This document shows, piece by piece, positions 1-8,208 of a stretch of DNA of 64,000 nt (positions are counted from its first letter, which is position 1; each line of letters begins with the position of its first letter). This DNA is from an uncultured Flavobacteriaceae bacterium (lineage in GTDB: Bacteria; Bacteroidota; Bacteroidia; Flavobacteriales; Flavobacteriaceae): assembly GCA_905479475.1 (NCBI GenBank), contig CAJQMT010000011.1, forward strand, positions 32,647 to 96,646, read 5' to 3'. Below the pieces are notes generated by a model. The model was given only the letters and a program-made list of their open reading frames with translations. It made no database searches and was not told the origin of the DNA. A program made the position numbers and the translations under genes.

Positions 1-1
1 A

Positions 2-151
2 CTTATGGGGATTTCACCGCAAGAAAGAAGGTTTGTTTTTAGTTACCAGCTTTTATATGACAATGGATTGATTGCGATAGAGACTCCTAAAAACACCTCG
101 GAACTAGGGCCTCAATTGAAAGCTCTGTTTCAAAGAGTCAAAGGAATTTAA
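2..151 (+). CDS. C-terminal end of an unidentified protein (truncated by window edge)
   Basis: An open frame enters from the left edge and stops with TAA at 149-151, giving the last 49 residues of a protein. The visible tail contains ISPQERRFVFSYQLLYDNGL and ends QRVKGI. It is mildly basic and shows no membrane segment or known motif. I do not recognise the family. It runs in the same direction as the tRNA-Val that follows, but that tRNA has its own promoter-like sequence. Confidence 0.5.
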   Translation, partial: LMGISPQERRFVFSYQLLYDNGLIAIETPKNTSELGPQLKALFQRVKGI

Positions 152-221
152 TGGACGTTTTCTTGCAAATTTAAGTTGTGGTAGAACGGAGGTAAACAGA
201 AAATAAATACCAAACAAGTGC

Positions 222-251
222 TTGTCAATTTAATTATCTGTCTTATATTTG
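222..251 (+). promoter_or_regulatory. Promoter of tRNA-Val (TTG-N19-TATATTTG)
   Basis: A TTG at 222-224 is followed after 19 nt by TATATTTG at 244-251. This matches the Bacteroidota -33/-7 consensus TTG-N17-23-TAnnTTTG. The tRNA begins 10 nt after the -7 element. Confidence 0.7.
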
Positions 252-261
252 CAAGCGCTAC

Positions 262-339
262 GGGCAATTAGCTCAGTTGGTTCAGAGCACCTCGTTTACA
301 CCGAGGGGGTCGGGGGTTCGAATCCCTCATTGCCCACCA
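262..339 (+). tRNA. tRNA-Val (anticodon TAC), CCA encoded
   Basis: The acceptor stem GGGCAAT (262-268) pairs with ATTGCCC (329-335), followed by discriminator A and an encoded CCA at 337-339. The D arm is GCTC/GAGC, the anticodon arm CCTCG-TTTACAC-CGAGG, and the T arm has the standard TTCGAAT loop. The anticodon TAC in the 7-nt loop reads GUA and other valine codons. The gene stands alone between a TATATTTG promoter and a hairpin terminator. Confidence 0.96.
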
Positions 340-343
340 ATTC

Positions 344-373
344 AACCTCAACTTTTTAGTTGGGGTTTTTTTA
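344..373 (+). terminator. Rho-independent terminator of tRNA-Val
   Basis: A 10-bp stem AACCTCAACT (344-353) / AGTTGGGGTT (358-367), with one G-T wobble and a 4-nt loop, runs into a T tract ending at 373. It lies just downstream of the tRNA. Confidence 0.85.
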
Positions 374-573
374 TTTTAAGATGGATCTCATGTGCCTTTT
401 GAATAGAAGTTGCAGGTAAGTTGAAAATTCTCGACCCCCTTGATTGCTGAATGAAAAAAGATAGGTTTTTCAGTTCAAGTGATTTGAGGTACGGAAATCC
501 TATCGAGAACTCATTAAATACCGGAACTTTTTTCTCGACACAACTTTCATCAAATACATGCCATCAAAATTCG

Positions 574-786
574 TTAGGGCAATTGAAACAAGTCTTCAAC
601 TTGACAATCAAGAGTTTTTGCAATTTTCAATGCCAAGACCGTGGAGGGTATGTAAATGCCATTTTCAATAGCATTGATACTTTTTCTGGAGACTTCTGCA
701 GAAATGGACAAATCTTGCTGAGTCAAACCAGAAGATTTTCTCAATTCTTCCAAGTTATTCAGGAGTTTTTTATGATCCTTTCCCAA
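574..786 (-). CDS. XRE/Cro-type small helix-turn-helix regulator
   Basis: This is a 70-residue stand-alone HTH protein. The segment LRKSSGLTQQDLSISAEVSR followed by KSINAIENG is the classic Cro/CI helix-turn-helix of the compact YozG-like group, which is about 65-70 residues long. It is predicted to be a cytoplasmic DNA-binding protein. No ATG is available: the longest frame starts with TTG at 786, only 2 nt after the stop of the upstream membrane-protein gene. Translation is therefore probably coupled, and the exact start could be a few codons further in. Such regulators often control their own small operon with a membrane partner, which fits this pair; that role is inferred. Confidence 0.8.
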   Translation of the reverse strand: MGKDHKKLLNNLEELRKSSGLTQQDLSISAEVSRKSINAIENGIYIPSTVLALKIAKTLDCQVEDLFQLP

Positions 787-788
787 AA

Positions 789-1184
789 TTATTTTTTTTC
801 AAACTCTTCCACGGCATTGGTAAGTTCCTTACCAGTGTTTGGATAGAGGTATCCTGCAATCAGAGTACCTGCTCCAATGGCACCCACCAAACATCCTACA
901 CCTTCCAAGATACTTCCAATTACTAGATAACCGAGTAGATAGAGCCCGATACCAACAAAAATGGTGATCACCCCATTTCTACGATAATCTATAGGTTGTT
1001 TTTTTCGCTCCTCAAAAATACCTAAGAGCTCTTCGAGTTTGGCAGGATCATCTAAGTGTTTTGATATCTCTAGTACGGTCTCTCTTTTTCCCTTGCCTTC
1101 GAAATACAGCCAGATGAAGACTGCCACCGGAATTATGATTCCTGTTAACATGCCAAAAATGGGTATTATAATGTGTCGATCCAT
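789..1184 (-). CDS. DUF6249-like small inner-membrane protein
   Basis: The product has 131 residues. An N-terminal membrane segment (about residues 8-27, IFGMLTGIIIPVAVFIWLYF) is followed by a charged cytoplasmic stretch (EGKGKRETVLEISKHLDD) and then two further hydrophobic segments around residues 72-112. The topology and the charged GKGKRE linker resemble DUF6249 family proteins common in Bacteroidota. No enzymatic motif is visible. The gene is first in a two-gene operon with the XRE regulator and has its own TAAGTTTG promoter element. Family assignment is by memory of pattern only, and the function is unknown. Confidence 0.75.
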   Translation of the reverse strand: MDRHIIIPIFGMLTGIIIPVAVFIWLYFEGKGKRETVLEISKHLDDPAKLEELLGIFEERKKQPIDYRRNGVITIFVGIGLYLLGYLVIGSILEGVGCLVGAIGAGTLIAGYLYPNTGKELTNAVEEFEKK

Positions 1185-1209
1185 GATTTTGATTTTAATT
1201 AATGTAACG

Positions 1210-1217
1210 CAAACTTA
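1210..1217 (-). promoter_or_regulatory. -7 element TAAGTTTG of the DUF6249/XRE operon
   Basis: On the minus strand the octamer reads TAAGTTTG and fits TAnnTTTG. It lies 25 nt upstream of the ATG at 1184. Confidence 0.55.
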
Positions 1218-1321
1218 ACATATTTAATTTAGAGAAGCAAAGGTTACATGCTGTTTTTTTTTAAACAGTCTAAAATAATCTGTAAAGAAGTTGTTTAGAT
1301 AGAACGCACAGCTCGTGTTTT

Positions 1322-1357
1322 AAAAAAAAAGCTGCCTTTGAGAGGCAGCTTTTTTTA
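1322..1357 (-). terminator. Terminator hairpin after the outer-membrane protein gene
   Basis: GCTGCCT (1331-1337) pairs with AGGCAGC (1343-1349). The hairpin is flanked by an A tract on the left and a T tract on the right, so it can work on both strands. It lies 16 nt past the stop of the minus-strand gene ending at 1373. Confidence 0.85.
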
Positions 1358-1372
1358 ATATTTTATAGAGAG

Positions 1373-2059
1373 TTAAAACTTATAGGAAAGACCTACTATT
1401 ACTTGATTGGGTTTTTTATTGCCCAAAGCATCCGCAATTTTATCCAAACTGTCTTGTGCGTTTGCAAAAGAATTGAAGTCTTCATCAGGGATATTGAAAC
1501 CCGTCTCAAAACGAACATCTACACCAAATTTCCATACTTCCAATCCAACACCAGCAACCAGTCCTACCGTAATTTCTTCATCGAAATCGTCATTTTTATA
1601 GGGAGATACTATGCTAAATTCAGAAGAGACTTCTAGATTTGATTTCAATAAGTATTGAAAGTTTGGCCCGATAAAAATGTTTCCAAACTTTAAAAATTTC
1701 AGTCCAAGTAGAACAGGTACATCAATTTTACTTATTTCATAGTTGGCTTTTGCAGTTAATGTGTTCGTGCCATCTGGTAGAGGAATCCCAATATTGTATT
1801 CGCTTTTCAAAGTAGAATAATTGATCTCTGGTCGAACATACAATCCAACAAGGGGTGCTTTTACACGCATCCAAAGTCCTGCGTGAAATCCAGAAGTGCT
1901 CTCTGTTTCCAAAGAGTACCCTGAAGGCAAGTCGATGTATTCTGAGGCCTCACTGTTCAAATCTTGATTGATTCCCCCTTTGATACCAAAACTAAGCTGT
2001 GCAGTTACAATTTGTTGAATGGCTAAAATAAGAAGGAGTGTAAAGAATGTTTTTTTCAT
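1373..2059 (-). CDS. Outer-membrane beta-barrel protein (PorT/OMP_b-brl_2 family)
   Basis: The product has 228 residues from the ATG at 2059. A typical signal peptide (MKKTFFTLLLILAIQQIVTA) is followed by LSFGIKGGINQ, the usual first strand of the Bacteroidota outer-membrane barrel family PF13568. Alternating hydrophobic strands with Gly and aromatic residues continue to the end, and the last residues VIVGLSYKF form a typical terminal beta strand with a C-terminal Phe. A longer in-frame start 16 codons upstream is rejected because it would bury the signal peptide. The protein should sit in the outer membrane; its cargo or partner is unknown. Confidence 0.88.
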   Translation of the reverse strand: MKKTFFTLLLILAIQQIVTAQLSFGIKGGINQDLNSEASEYIDLPSGYSLETESTSGFHAGLWMRVKAPLVGLYVRPEINYSTLKSEYNIGIPLPDGTNTLTAKANYEISKIDVPVLLGLKFLKFGNIFIGPNFQYLLKSNLEVSSEFSIVSPYKNDDFDEEITVGLVAGVGLEVWKFGVDVRFETGFNIPDEDFNSFANAQDSLDKIADALGNKKPNQVIVGLSYKF

Positions 2060-2119
2060 AATTAATTTGATAAAGTTTTTTATAAATATATGAATTCTGT
2101 ACAACAATCTTGTGTTTAA

Positions 2120-3091
2120 TTATTTCCGTGCAATTACTTTCTGAACTGCTTTTACAATGGCATTGTCGTTCAATCCGTATTTTTCCATCAATTGTGCAGG
2201 GGTTCCAGATTCACCAAAACTATCGTTTACAGCAACAAATTCTTGAGGGACAGGCTTGTTTTTCGCCAATACGCCAGAAATACTTTCTCCCAAACCTCCG
2301 ATATAATTGTGTTCTTCAGCGGTAACAACACATCCTGTTTTTGCAACAGATGTCAATACAGCTTCCGCATCCAAAGGTTTGATGGTGTGCATGTTTAAAA
2401 CTTCAGCAGAAATACCCAATTCTTCCAACTTTTCAGAAGCTTGCAATGCTTCCCAAACCATATGTCCAGTCGCAACGATGGTTACATCAGCTCCATCCGT
2501 CAATTGAATGGCTTTTCCGATGACAAATTTATTTTCGTCATTTGTTTCCGTATACTTTGGCATAAAGATAGGCACTGCGGGTCTTCCAAAACGAAGGTAT
2601 ACAGGCCCTTCATGCTCGGCAATTGCAATAGTAGCTGCTTCGGTTTGGTTGTAGTCACAGGTATTGATTACTGTCATACCTGGCAACATTTTCATCAATC
2701 CAATATCTTCTAGTATTTGATGTGTTGCTCCGTCTTCTCCAAGTGTCAGTCCAGCATGCGAAGCACAAATTTTTACGTTTTTATCTGAGTAAGCAACAGA
2801 TTGTCGAATTTGATCGTATACCCTACCTGTTGAAAAATTTGCGAATGTTCCTGTAAAAGGAATTTGTCCACCAATAGTCAAGCCTGCAGCAATTCCAATC
2901 ATATTGGCTTCTGCGATTCCGATTTGAAAAAAACGATCTGGGTTTTCGTCGATAAACTCGTTCATTTTTAAAGAACCAATCAAGTCAGCACAAAGCGCTA
3001 CGACCTTGGGATTTGTTCTTCCTAATTCTGCCAATCCCGCTCCAAAACCTGAACGTGTGTCTTTTTTCTCAGTAAACGTGTATTTTTTCAT
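2120..3091 (-). CDS. Transketolase, C-terminal subunit (split transketolase)
   Basis: The product has 323 residues from the ATG at 3091 (MKKYTFTEKKDTRSGFGAG). It corresponds to the pyrimidine-binding and C-terminal domains of transketolase: FQIGIAEANMIGIAAGLTIGG carries the cofactor-activating Glu, then ASHAGLTLGEDGATHQ, and TAEEHNYIGGLGESI in the C-terminal domain. It cannot bind thiamine diphosphate alone and must pair with the N-terminal subunit, which here lies at 43383-44231 on the other strand. Together they would transfer two-carbon units in the non-oxidative pentose phosphate pathway in the cytoplasm. The gene has its own TACTTTTG promoter element and no operon partner. A DXS-like activity is unlikely from the overall layout. 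Confidence 0.93.
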   Translation of the reverse strand: MKKYTFTEKKDTRSGFGAGLAELGRTNPKVVALCADLIGSLKMNEFIDENPDRFFQIGIAEANMIGIAAGLTIGGQIPFTGTFANFSTGRVYDQIRQSVAYSDKNVKICASHAGLTLGEDGATHQILEDIGLMKMLPGMTVINTCDYNQTEAATIAIAEHEGPVYLRFGRPAVPIFMPKYTETNDENKFVIGKAIQLTDGADVTIVATGHMVWEALQASEKLEELGISAEVLNMHTIKPLDAEAVLTSVAKTGCVVTAEEHNYIGGLGESISGVLAKNKPVPQEFVAVNDSFGESGTPAQLMEKYGLNDNAIVKAVQKVIARK

Positions 3092-3118
3092 TGTGTGTTG
3101 GGTAATATTTTGTGCAAA

Positions 3119-3126
3119 CAAAAGTA
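3119..3126 (-). promoter_or_regulatory. -7 element TACTTTTG of the transketolase C-subunit gene
   Basis: The minus-strand octamer TACTTTTG fits TAnnTTTG and lies 27 nt upstream of the ATG at 3091. No clear -33 TTG is seen at the right spacing. Confidence 0.55.
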
Positions 3127-3234
3127 GTAATTTTTAAGAGTTTAATAGAAGATTTTTTTCTTTTTATTTGGACAAAACCATGAAGAGTTTAAAGTACAAA
3201 ATAGCGGGGTAAAATCCTTTTTAGAAGCTTTGTT

Positions 3235-3825
3235 TTAGGAGTTTTGAATCTCTTTAAGGATGCTGTAGAGTTTGTGAACAGGAAGCCCCATGACGTTAAA
3301 ATAGGAGCCTTCTATTTTTTCAACGCCAATATAACCAATCCATTCTTGTATTCCATAGCTTCCAGCTTTGTCGTAGGGCTGGTAGCGCTCTAAGTAATAG
3401 TCAATTTCATCCCTGGTGAGTTCTGAAAAAGTAACTGAAGTGCTGTCCGTAATTGTTTTTTCAAAAGAATTGGTTTTGACACATACAGAAGTGATGACCT
3501 CGTGTTTGCGTCCTGATAATTTTTGCAACATTTCAAAGGCTATTTTTCTATTTTGAGGTTTGCCAAGAGCTTCATTGTCTAACCAAACAATCGTATCTGA
3601 GGTGATGACGATTTCATTTTTTGATAGTTTGTCTTGAAAAGGAGCGGCTTTTAATTTTGCCAAATATTCAGGTATTTCCTCTTTGTACAATGTGTCAGGA
3701 TAGATTTCTTTTACGTCAAACAATTTTAAAGTGAAAGGAATATCTAGATCTTTGAAGAACTGCTGGCGTCTTGGAGAGCCAGAGGCAAGAATGATTTTGT
3801 ATTTTTTAAAAAGTTTTTCTAACAT
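3235..3825 (-). CDS. maf: Maf-family nucleoside triphosphate pyrophosphatase
   Basis: The product has 196 residues from the ATG at 3825 (MLEKLFKKYKIILASGSPRR). The signature ASGSPRRQQF near the N-terminus, the TSDTIVWLDNEALGKP segment with the catalytic Asp region, and GSYGIQEWIGYIGVEKIEGS are diagnostic of Maf. These proteins hydrolyse dTTP/UTP or modified nucleotides to monophosphates (house-cleaning) and are about 190-200 residues long. An upstream in-frame Met at 3876 would add a non-conserved tail and is not used. smpB lies upstream on the same strand. Confidence 0.93.
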   Translation of the reverse strand: MLEKLFKKYKIILASGSPRRQQFFKDLDIPFTLKLFDVKEIYPDTLYKEEIPEYLAKLKAAPFQDKLSKNEIVITSDTIVWLDNEALGKPQNRKIAFEMLQKLSGRKHEVITSVCVKTNSFEKTITDSTSVTFSELTRDEIDYYLERYQPYDKAGSYGIQEWIGYIGVEKIEGSYFNVMGLPVHKLYSILKEIQNS

Positions 3826-3926
3826 AAGTGGCGTGCTGTTCCGATAGTGAAATGAAGAAGGGTATATTGATTTCAAATTCCTTCGTTCAAGAGGTAGCTT
3901 TTTTTCTTTCTGAAGACCTTTTTAAT

Positions 3927-4382
3927 CTAAAAATTCTTTTTAATTCTATCAAGGTCTCTTTGATTGTCACGATCTTTTAAAGTGTTTCGTTTGTCGTGTA
4001 ACTTTTTTCCTTTACACAATGCAATGTTTAATTTGGCCCAACCAGAATCGGTTAAAAACAATTTTAAAGGTACGATGGTTAGTCCGACGTTTTGTACTTG
4101 CTTTTCAAGTTTTTTGAGTTCTTTTTTGTTTAGTAGTAGACGTCTCGCGCTTTTGGGTTTGTGGTTGTATGAATTCCCGAATAAGTATTCTTCAATAAAC
4201 ATGTTGATCACGAACAATTCTCCGCGATCATTGAATTCACAAAAGCTTTCTGTAATTCTAGCCTTGCTCAGTCGAATGGATTTAATTTCTGTCCCTGTCA
4301 ACTGTATGCCAGCAGTGTACGTATCCATAATTTCATACTCAAAGCGGGCTTTTTTATTTTGTATGTTGATTTTCTTCTGCAT
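3927..4382 (-). CDS. smpB: SsrA-binding protein SmpB
   Basis: The product has 151 residues with the family hallmarks ARFEYEIMDTYTAGIQLTGT near the start, ESFCEFNDRGELFVINMFIE and HDKRNTLKDRDNQRDLDRIK in the basic C-terminal tail. SmpB brings tmRNA to stalled ribosomes for trans-translation. The length is normal. A TACATTTG element ends 7 nt before the ATG, so the transcript should have almost no leader. Confidence 0.96.
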   Translation of the reverse strand: MQKKINIQNKKARFEYEIMDTYTAGIQLTGTEIKSIRLSKARITESFCEFNDRGELFVINMFIEEYLFGNSYNHKPKSARRLLLNKKELKKLEKQVQNVGLTIVPLKLFLTDSGWAKLNIALCKGKKLHDKRNTLKDRDNQRDLDRIKKNF

Positions 4383-4389
4383 ATGCTTG

Positions 4390-4397
4390 CAAATGTA
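4390..4397 (-). promoter_or_regulatory. -7 element TACATTTG of smpB, nearly leaderless
   Basis: The minus-strand TACATTTG ends only 7 nt before the smpB start codon (4382). Transcription starting a few nt after the element would give a leader of about 0-4 nt. Confidence 0.55.
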
Positions 4398-4449
4398 ACC
4401 AATATCTTAAAAAAAACAGTTTTCCAGGAGGATAAAAGCACAGAGATTT

Positions 4450-6217
4450 TCACAGAAAATTCTCTAATTTTGATTTGAAATGTGAGAATTGTGAAAGAAT
4501 TTTAGGGTTTGAATTCTCAAACAAATTCTCGTAATACAGGATACCTTCCATTAAGTTTTTGTGGAAAGTAATTGTTTTTTTTTCAGACTTTTTCGTCGGG
4601 TTTTTTGAAAAATCAATTATTTTTTCTTGAAAGTATTTTACATACATTTCTAGTTCTTTCACAAACATATGGGGACGATTTTGTTGCCGTATGATGTTTG
4701 TTTTTCCGTAAATATGTTGGATCATTTTTTTTAAAGAAACGTTTTTATCAAAATAAGCCATGTTAGGACCTGGACAAATCAAAACTCCTTGATCGGTTTC
4801 CTTGGAATAGATGTTTTTTTCTAACAATGCTGCATTGGCAAGTCCGACACACAAGCAGGATTTTTTAACAATGGCTTGAAAACGTTTGTTGTATGTAGTT
4901 TCATCTATTTCCATTGCATCTAATTTTTCAATTTCAATTTTTTGAAATTTTTGCGAAGCGGTGCAAATCGATTGGTCCGTGTATTGTTTGTCAAAAGCCA
5001 AAAATTTTTTCGGGCAAGAACTTCCAATTTTATTTTCTTTTGATCGGTTGTTTTTCAACAACTCGTATGAATTTCCTTTGACGCTGTTGAAAGGAACTCC
5101 CAATGGAGAAATAGCGCTCAAATATAAATCCTCCTCTGTCGCATTTTGAAGCAAAGTGTTGGTTTTCGAGTCGACTGTTGTCGCTTCTGGAACAAGTAGG
5201 AAGGGAGAGCCCCAACCTACAGAATCTACGTGGTATTGGTCTATTAAAAACTCGTGTTCTTCAGAAGTGCCGACACCCCCTTGCACGGTGATTGCAAGTG
5301 GCAATGGTTTGATAGGGCAGTGTTTTCCTTTTTCTGACAATGCTTTGGAGTAGATTTCGAATGTTTGTTGAATGAGTGTTTTCTTTATTCTGAGTAAACG
5401 TTTCTAGAATAGGCCCCAAAAGCAATCCTTCTGTGGCAAAAGCATGCCCTCCACAATTCAATCCTGATTCTATTCGGTATTCCGAAACCCAAAGTCCTTT
5501 TTTCGCAAAGAACAGGCCTTGAATTATAGCAGATCGATAGTCACTTACTTTGAGAATAATTTTCTTTTTTAAAAAACCGTTTTTCAACGGGTAAAAGTCT
5601 TCGAATTTTTCAAAATAACTATACAGGTGAGGATTCATTCCTGCAGAAAGTACAATAGAGGCGTGTAAGTTGCTTTTGGCAAACCCCCTGAGCGCAGCAT
5701 GTGCGTCATTATATTCTTTGCTCAACAATGTTTTTTTATGGTAATTTTCATTGTCTAATTTCGTCATGATATTGACATCAACAGAGCCAGGTGCTAAGTT
5801 TTTCTTCAACCATTTGGCGATTTCTTTTTTGGTAATATTGGTTTCCATCAAGCCAACTAGATTTCTTTTCAACTCGGAATAGTCGGGGAGCATGTCTAAA
5901 TAGTCCCAAAGCATCTCTTTTTTTTCTGAAAGTGCTGTTGTAAAGTTGTCAAACTTTTGTTTTACAATGGTATCCATGTTGTTAAGATAAGAGGTAATTC
6001 TTTTTGCTCTTGAATCTAGTCCTTTTGTGGGAAAGGACTGAAATGGAAGTTTGTATTTATGGCTGTAAAATTCGTTTATTTTTTCTATCAGAACATCATC
6101 AACAATAGATACCACAGAGTTGATACCGTACTGTGCAACTTTTATAGGGCTATCTATAGTGAATGCCAGTCCCATTACAGGGATATGGAAATTGTGAACG
6201 GCTGTCTTTGCATGCAT
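4450..6217 (-). pseudogene. Frameshifted gene for a ~588-residue flavin/TIM-barrel-like protein (nitronate monooxygenase-like?)
   Basis: Two overlapping minus-strand frames read as one protein. The N-terminal part runs from the ATG at 6217 (MHAKTAVHNFHIPVMGLAFT) and is sensible to about 5384 (GPILETFTQNK). The C-terminal part is open from 5403 and sensible from about 5382 (KTLIQQTFEIYSKAL) to the stop at 4450. The total span is 1768 nt, exactly one more than a multiple of three, which points to a single extra base near 5378-5389 (AATAAAGAAAAC on the minus strand). The motifs GLNCGGHAF, ITVQGGVGTSEEH and GWGSPFLLVPEA resemble the phosphate-binding and GGH segments of FMN TIM-barrels such as nitronate monooxygenase. 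That assignment is an inference. A Cys-containing C-terminal region (KKSCLCVGL, ICPGPNMAYF) follows. Genuine inactivation, programmed +1 shifting and sequencing error cannot be separated here. Confidence 0.8.
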
Positions 6218-6306
6218 ATTTGTGATATGTTTAGTGAAGGGCAAAGATGTCTCTTTTTAAAGAATAGAACCATGATATAAATCATGGTTTGAGCGAATTA
6301 AGAATA

Positions 6307-6337
6307 CAAAAAAAACCTCGATACTTAAGTATCGAGG
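6307..6337 (-). terminator. Terminator of dapD: perfect 22-nt palindrome plus T tract
   Basis: Positions 6316-6337 form a perfect inverted repeat (arm CCTCGATAC, loop TTAA, arm GTATCGAGG). On the minus strand it is followed by a run of nine T (6315-6307). It lies about 107 nt past the dapD stop. Confidence 0.85.
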
Positions 6338-6443
6338 CTTTGTCAACTATAACCAAATCCCTTAAAGAATGGGTACCATTCAAAAAGGTACATTATAACT
6401 ATAAGTCGGAATAATTTAAAGTAGCTTACAAGGAGCTTGAAAT

Positions 6444-7607
6444 TTAATTTTTGACATGCAAACTTTCGTTCAATTCAATGGTCTTCGGGTTGGGTCTACA
6501 AGTTAAGTGACCATTGGTGCTGTCAAGTAAAAACAACAACTTATCCTTGCCGTTCAAAGCTGCACCTTTTACAATATTGGCGCCTTCTTCTACGAGATTT
6601 CCATGGATGTCAACAGCTTGTTTTTCGGCGTTGTAGAGCCATACCTTCGCAGCAGCAGTTACATATACTCCAGCAGCAATTGTACATCCGAAACCAAGTG
6701 AAATTCCTGTTCCAGAATTGGCTCCAAGCAAACATTTATCTCCAATAGAAATGACATTTTTATTTCCTCCCGAAAGCGTACCCATGATCGAAACACCTCC
6801 ACCTAAATCTGAGTCATGACCGACGACAACTCCTGCAGAAACTCGCCCTTCTATCATTGCGTTCCCAAGCGTTCCCGCATTAAAATTGATGTATCCAGCT
6901 GGCATCACCGTAGTTCCAATGGCACAATGCGCTCCCAATCGAACTTGTGATCCAGAAGCAATTCGAACACCATTTGGTACATGGTAATTCACCATGTATG
7001 GAAATTTATCAACATGTGTCACGTTGAGCGCTGTTCCGTTGAAATTCGCTTTGATGCGTTCCGCATCCAAATCTTCTGGCAAAATAGGGCCTAGGTTGGA
7101 CCAAGCAATATTGTTTAGTTTCCCAAATACACCTTCCAACGACAATCCATGAGGTTTCACATGCAACTGAGACAAACACTGCAATTTGAAATACCCTTCT
7201 ACGGTATTTGCAACTGCACTGTCCTTGTCAAATAAGAAATAAGCAACCACATCAATCGTTTGGTATCCCTTAGGTTCGTTGTAATTGTCCAAAAACTGTT
7301 TGATCAAAACGATGTTCGGGTGTTTTTCTATTTCTCCATGAAAAGCTGCAAAATTTTCAAAAGCCTGATTTAGGTGCTCTTTGGAAACACTTGCAAAACC
7401 ATTTTCGCCAGAATTGTACCCAACAACATCTTGCAACAAGGCTGCAGTTCCAAAAGCCGTATCCCAATTGATTACTGGAAAATGAACATCCAATGTTTTT
7501 TCTCCTTTCGATCTTCGAATTCCCAGACCAAATGCAAGCGGTTTGGCGTAGTTTCCTTGTGAAGTAATATTTTGTACGTATGTTTTGAAATTGTCGATTG
7601 TATTCAT
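6444..7607 (-). CDS. dapD: 2,3,4,5-tetrahydropyridine-2,6-dicarboxylate N-succinyltransferase, long type
   Basis: The product has 387 residues. The C-terminal half is a left-handed beta-helix of hexapeptide repeats (VRIASGSQVRLGAHCAIGTT, GVSIMGTLSGG, ISIGDKCLLGANSGTGISLG). The MPAGYINFNAGTLGNAMIEG segment is typical of the long DapD type found in Pseudomonas and actinobacteria rather than the E. coli type of about 270 residues. It transfers succinyl from succinyl-CoA to tetrahydrodipicolinate in lysine and diaminopimelate synthesis in the cytoplasm. It is a single-gene unit with a TATATTTG promoter element and a strong terminator. Confidence 0.88.
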   Translation of the reverse strand: MNTIDNFKTYVQNITSQGNYAKPLAFGLGIRRSKGEKTLDVHFPVINWDTAFGTAALLQDVVGYNSGENGFASVSKEHLNQAFENFAAFHGEIEKHPNIVLIKQFLDNYNEPKGYQTIDVVAYFLFDKDSAVANTVEGYFKLQCLSQLHVKPHGLSLEGVFGKLNNIAWSNLGPILPEDLDAERIKANFNGTALNVTHVDKFPYMVNYHVPNGVRIASGSQVRLGAHCAIGTTVMPAGYINFNAGTLGNAMIEGRVSAGVVVGHDSDLGGGVSIMGTLSGGNKNVISIGDKCLLGANSGTGISLGFGCTIAAGVYVTAAAKVWLYNAEKQAVDIHGNLVEEGANIVKGAALNGKDKLLFLLDSTNGHLTCRPNPKTIELNESLHVKN

Positions 7608-7629
7608 TTTAAAATTTTTATTTGAGATG

Positions 7630-7637
7630 CAAATATA
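7630..7637 (-). promoter_or_regulatory. -7 element TATATTTG of dapD
   Basis: The minus-strand octamer TATATTTG matches TAnnTTTG and lies 22 nt upstream of the dapD start at 7607. Confidence 0.55.
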
Positions 7638-7722
7638 CTCAAAGTTGTAAAGTTTGAAAGTTAAATTTGAAATCTAAGTTAGAAAACAAAATTGGTGCAA
7701 GATGGCTTTGAACTGTATTTTT

Positions 7723-8208
7723 TCATGGCTTGTTTTTCCTAAAAAATAATTCTCGTTCTTCAAAAGTTTTTTCTGCGACTGGCAAAATCACCTTTTCAAA
7801 TAATTCCATGTATTTTTGATCGTGTTGACTCACTTGGTTTTTTTGTAAATTGAAAGGAACAAAACGAAACCATGCAATGGACTTTAATACGGTTTTTTCT
7901 GTGTTCCACATGCGCATTTCCACCTGAATACCGCGCGGTGTAAATGAAATCAATTGCGATTCAAAAACAATATTTTCCATGGTGAATACGGGTTTCAAAT
8001 AAGCTATTTGATTGTTGGAAACTACCCATCCCAGACCTTCTTCTTTGATGATTTTAAACAAATCAATGTTGTAGTTCTCAAAAAGTTGGTCTTCCCGAGA
8101 ATTGATGTAGTAATCCACATACCTTCCATTATTTAAATGATTGAAAGGGTCACAGTCTTGAAAACGAATTTTTTTGGTACTTTCTAAAATGTTGGGTAGT
8201 TCTTTCAT
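7723..8208 (-). CDS. Acyl-CoA thioesterase, hotdog fold (4HBT/YbgC-like)
   Basis: The product has 161 residues. The N-terminal IRFQDCDPFNHLNNGRYVDY contains the conserved Asp-x-Asp...Asn-His of the 4-hydroxybenzoyl-CoA thioesterase fold, and the central VSNNQIAYLKPV and final KSIAWFRFVPF strands fit a hotdog domain of usual length. It probably hydrolyses acyl-CoA or acyl-ACP thioesters in the cytoplasm; the substrate cannot be deduced. Its ATG overlaps the stop of miaA by 4 nt (ATGA), so the two are translationally coupled. Confidence 0.87.
   Translation of the reverse strand: MKELPNILESTKKIRFQDCDPFNHLNNGRYVDYYINSREDQLFENYNIDLFKIIKEEGLGWVVSNNQIAYLKPVFTMENIVFESQLISFTPRGIQVEMRMWNTEKTVLKSIAWFRFVPFNLQKNQVSQHDQKYMELFEKVILPVAEKTFEERELFFRKNKP

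Noticed and set aside
451..846. A 131-codon plus-strand frame near the tRNA
   Set aside because: It runs antisense through the XRE regulator gene, is rich in Phe/Ser/Gln as expected of a reversed coding frame, and has no promoter.
4450..6244. Two independent genes instead of one frameshifted gene
   Set aside because: The second frame has no good start (only TTG at 5340 well inside conserved-looking sequence), the frames overlap, and the total length is exactly one base off a whole number of codons.
6316..6337. A 22-nt palindrome as an operator
   Set aside because: With a minus-strand T tract directly after it and a position 3' of dapD, it is better explained as a terminator.
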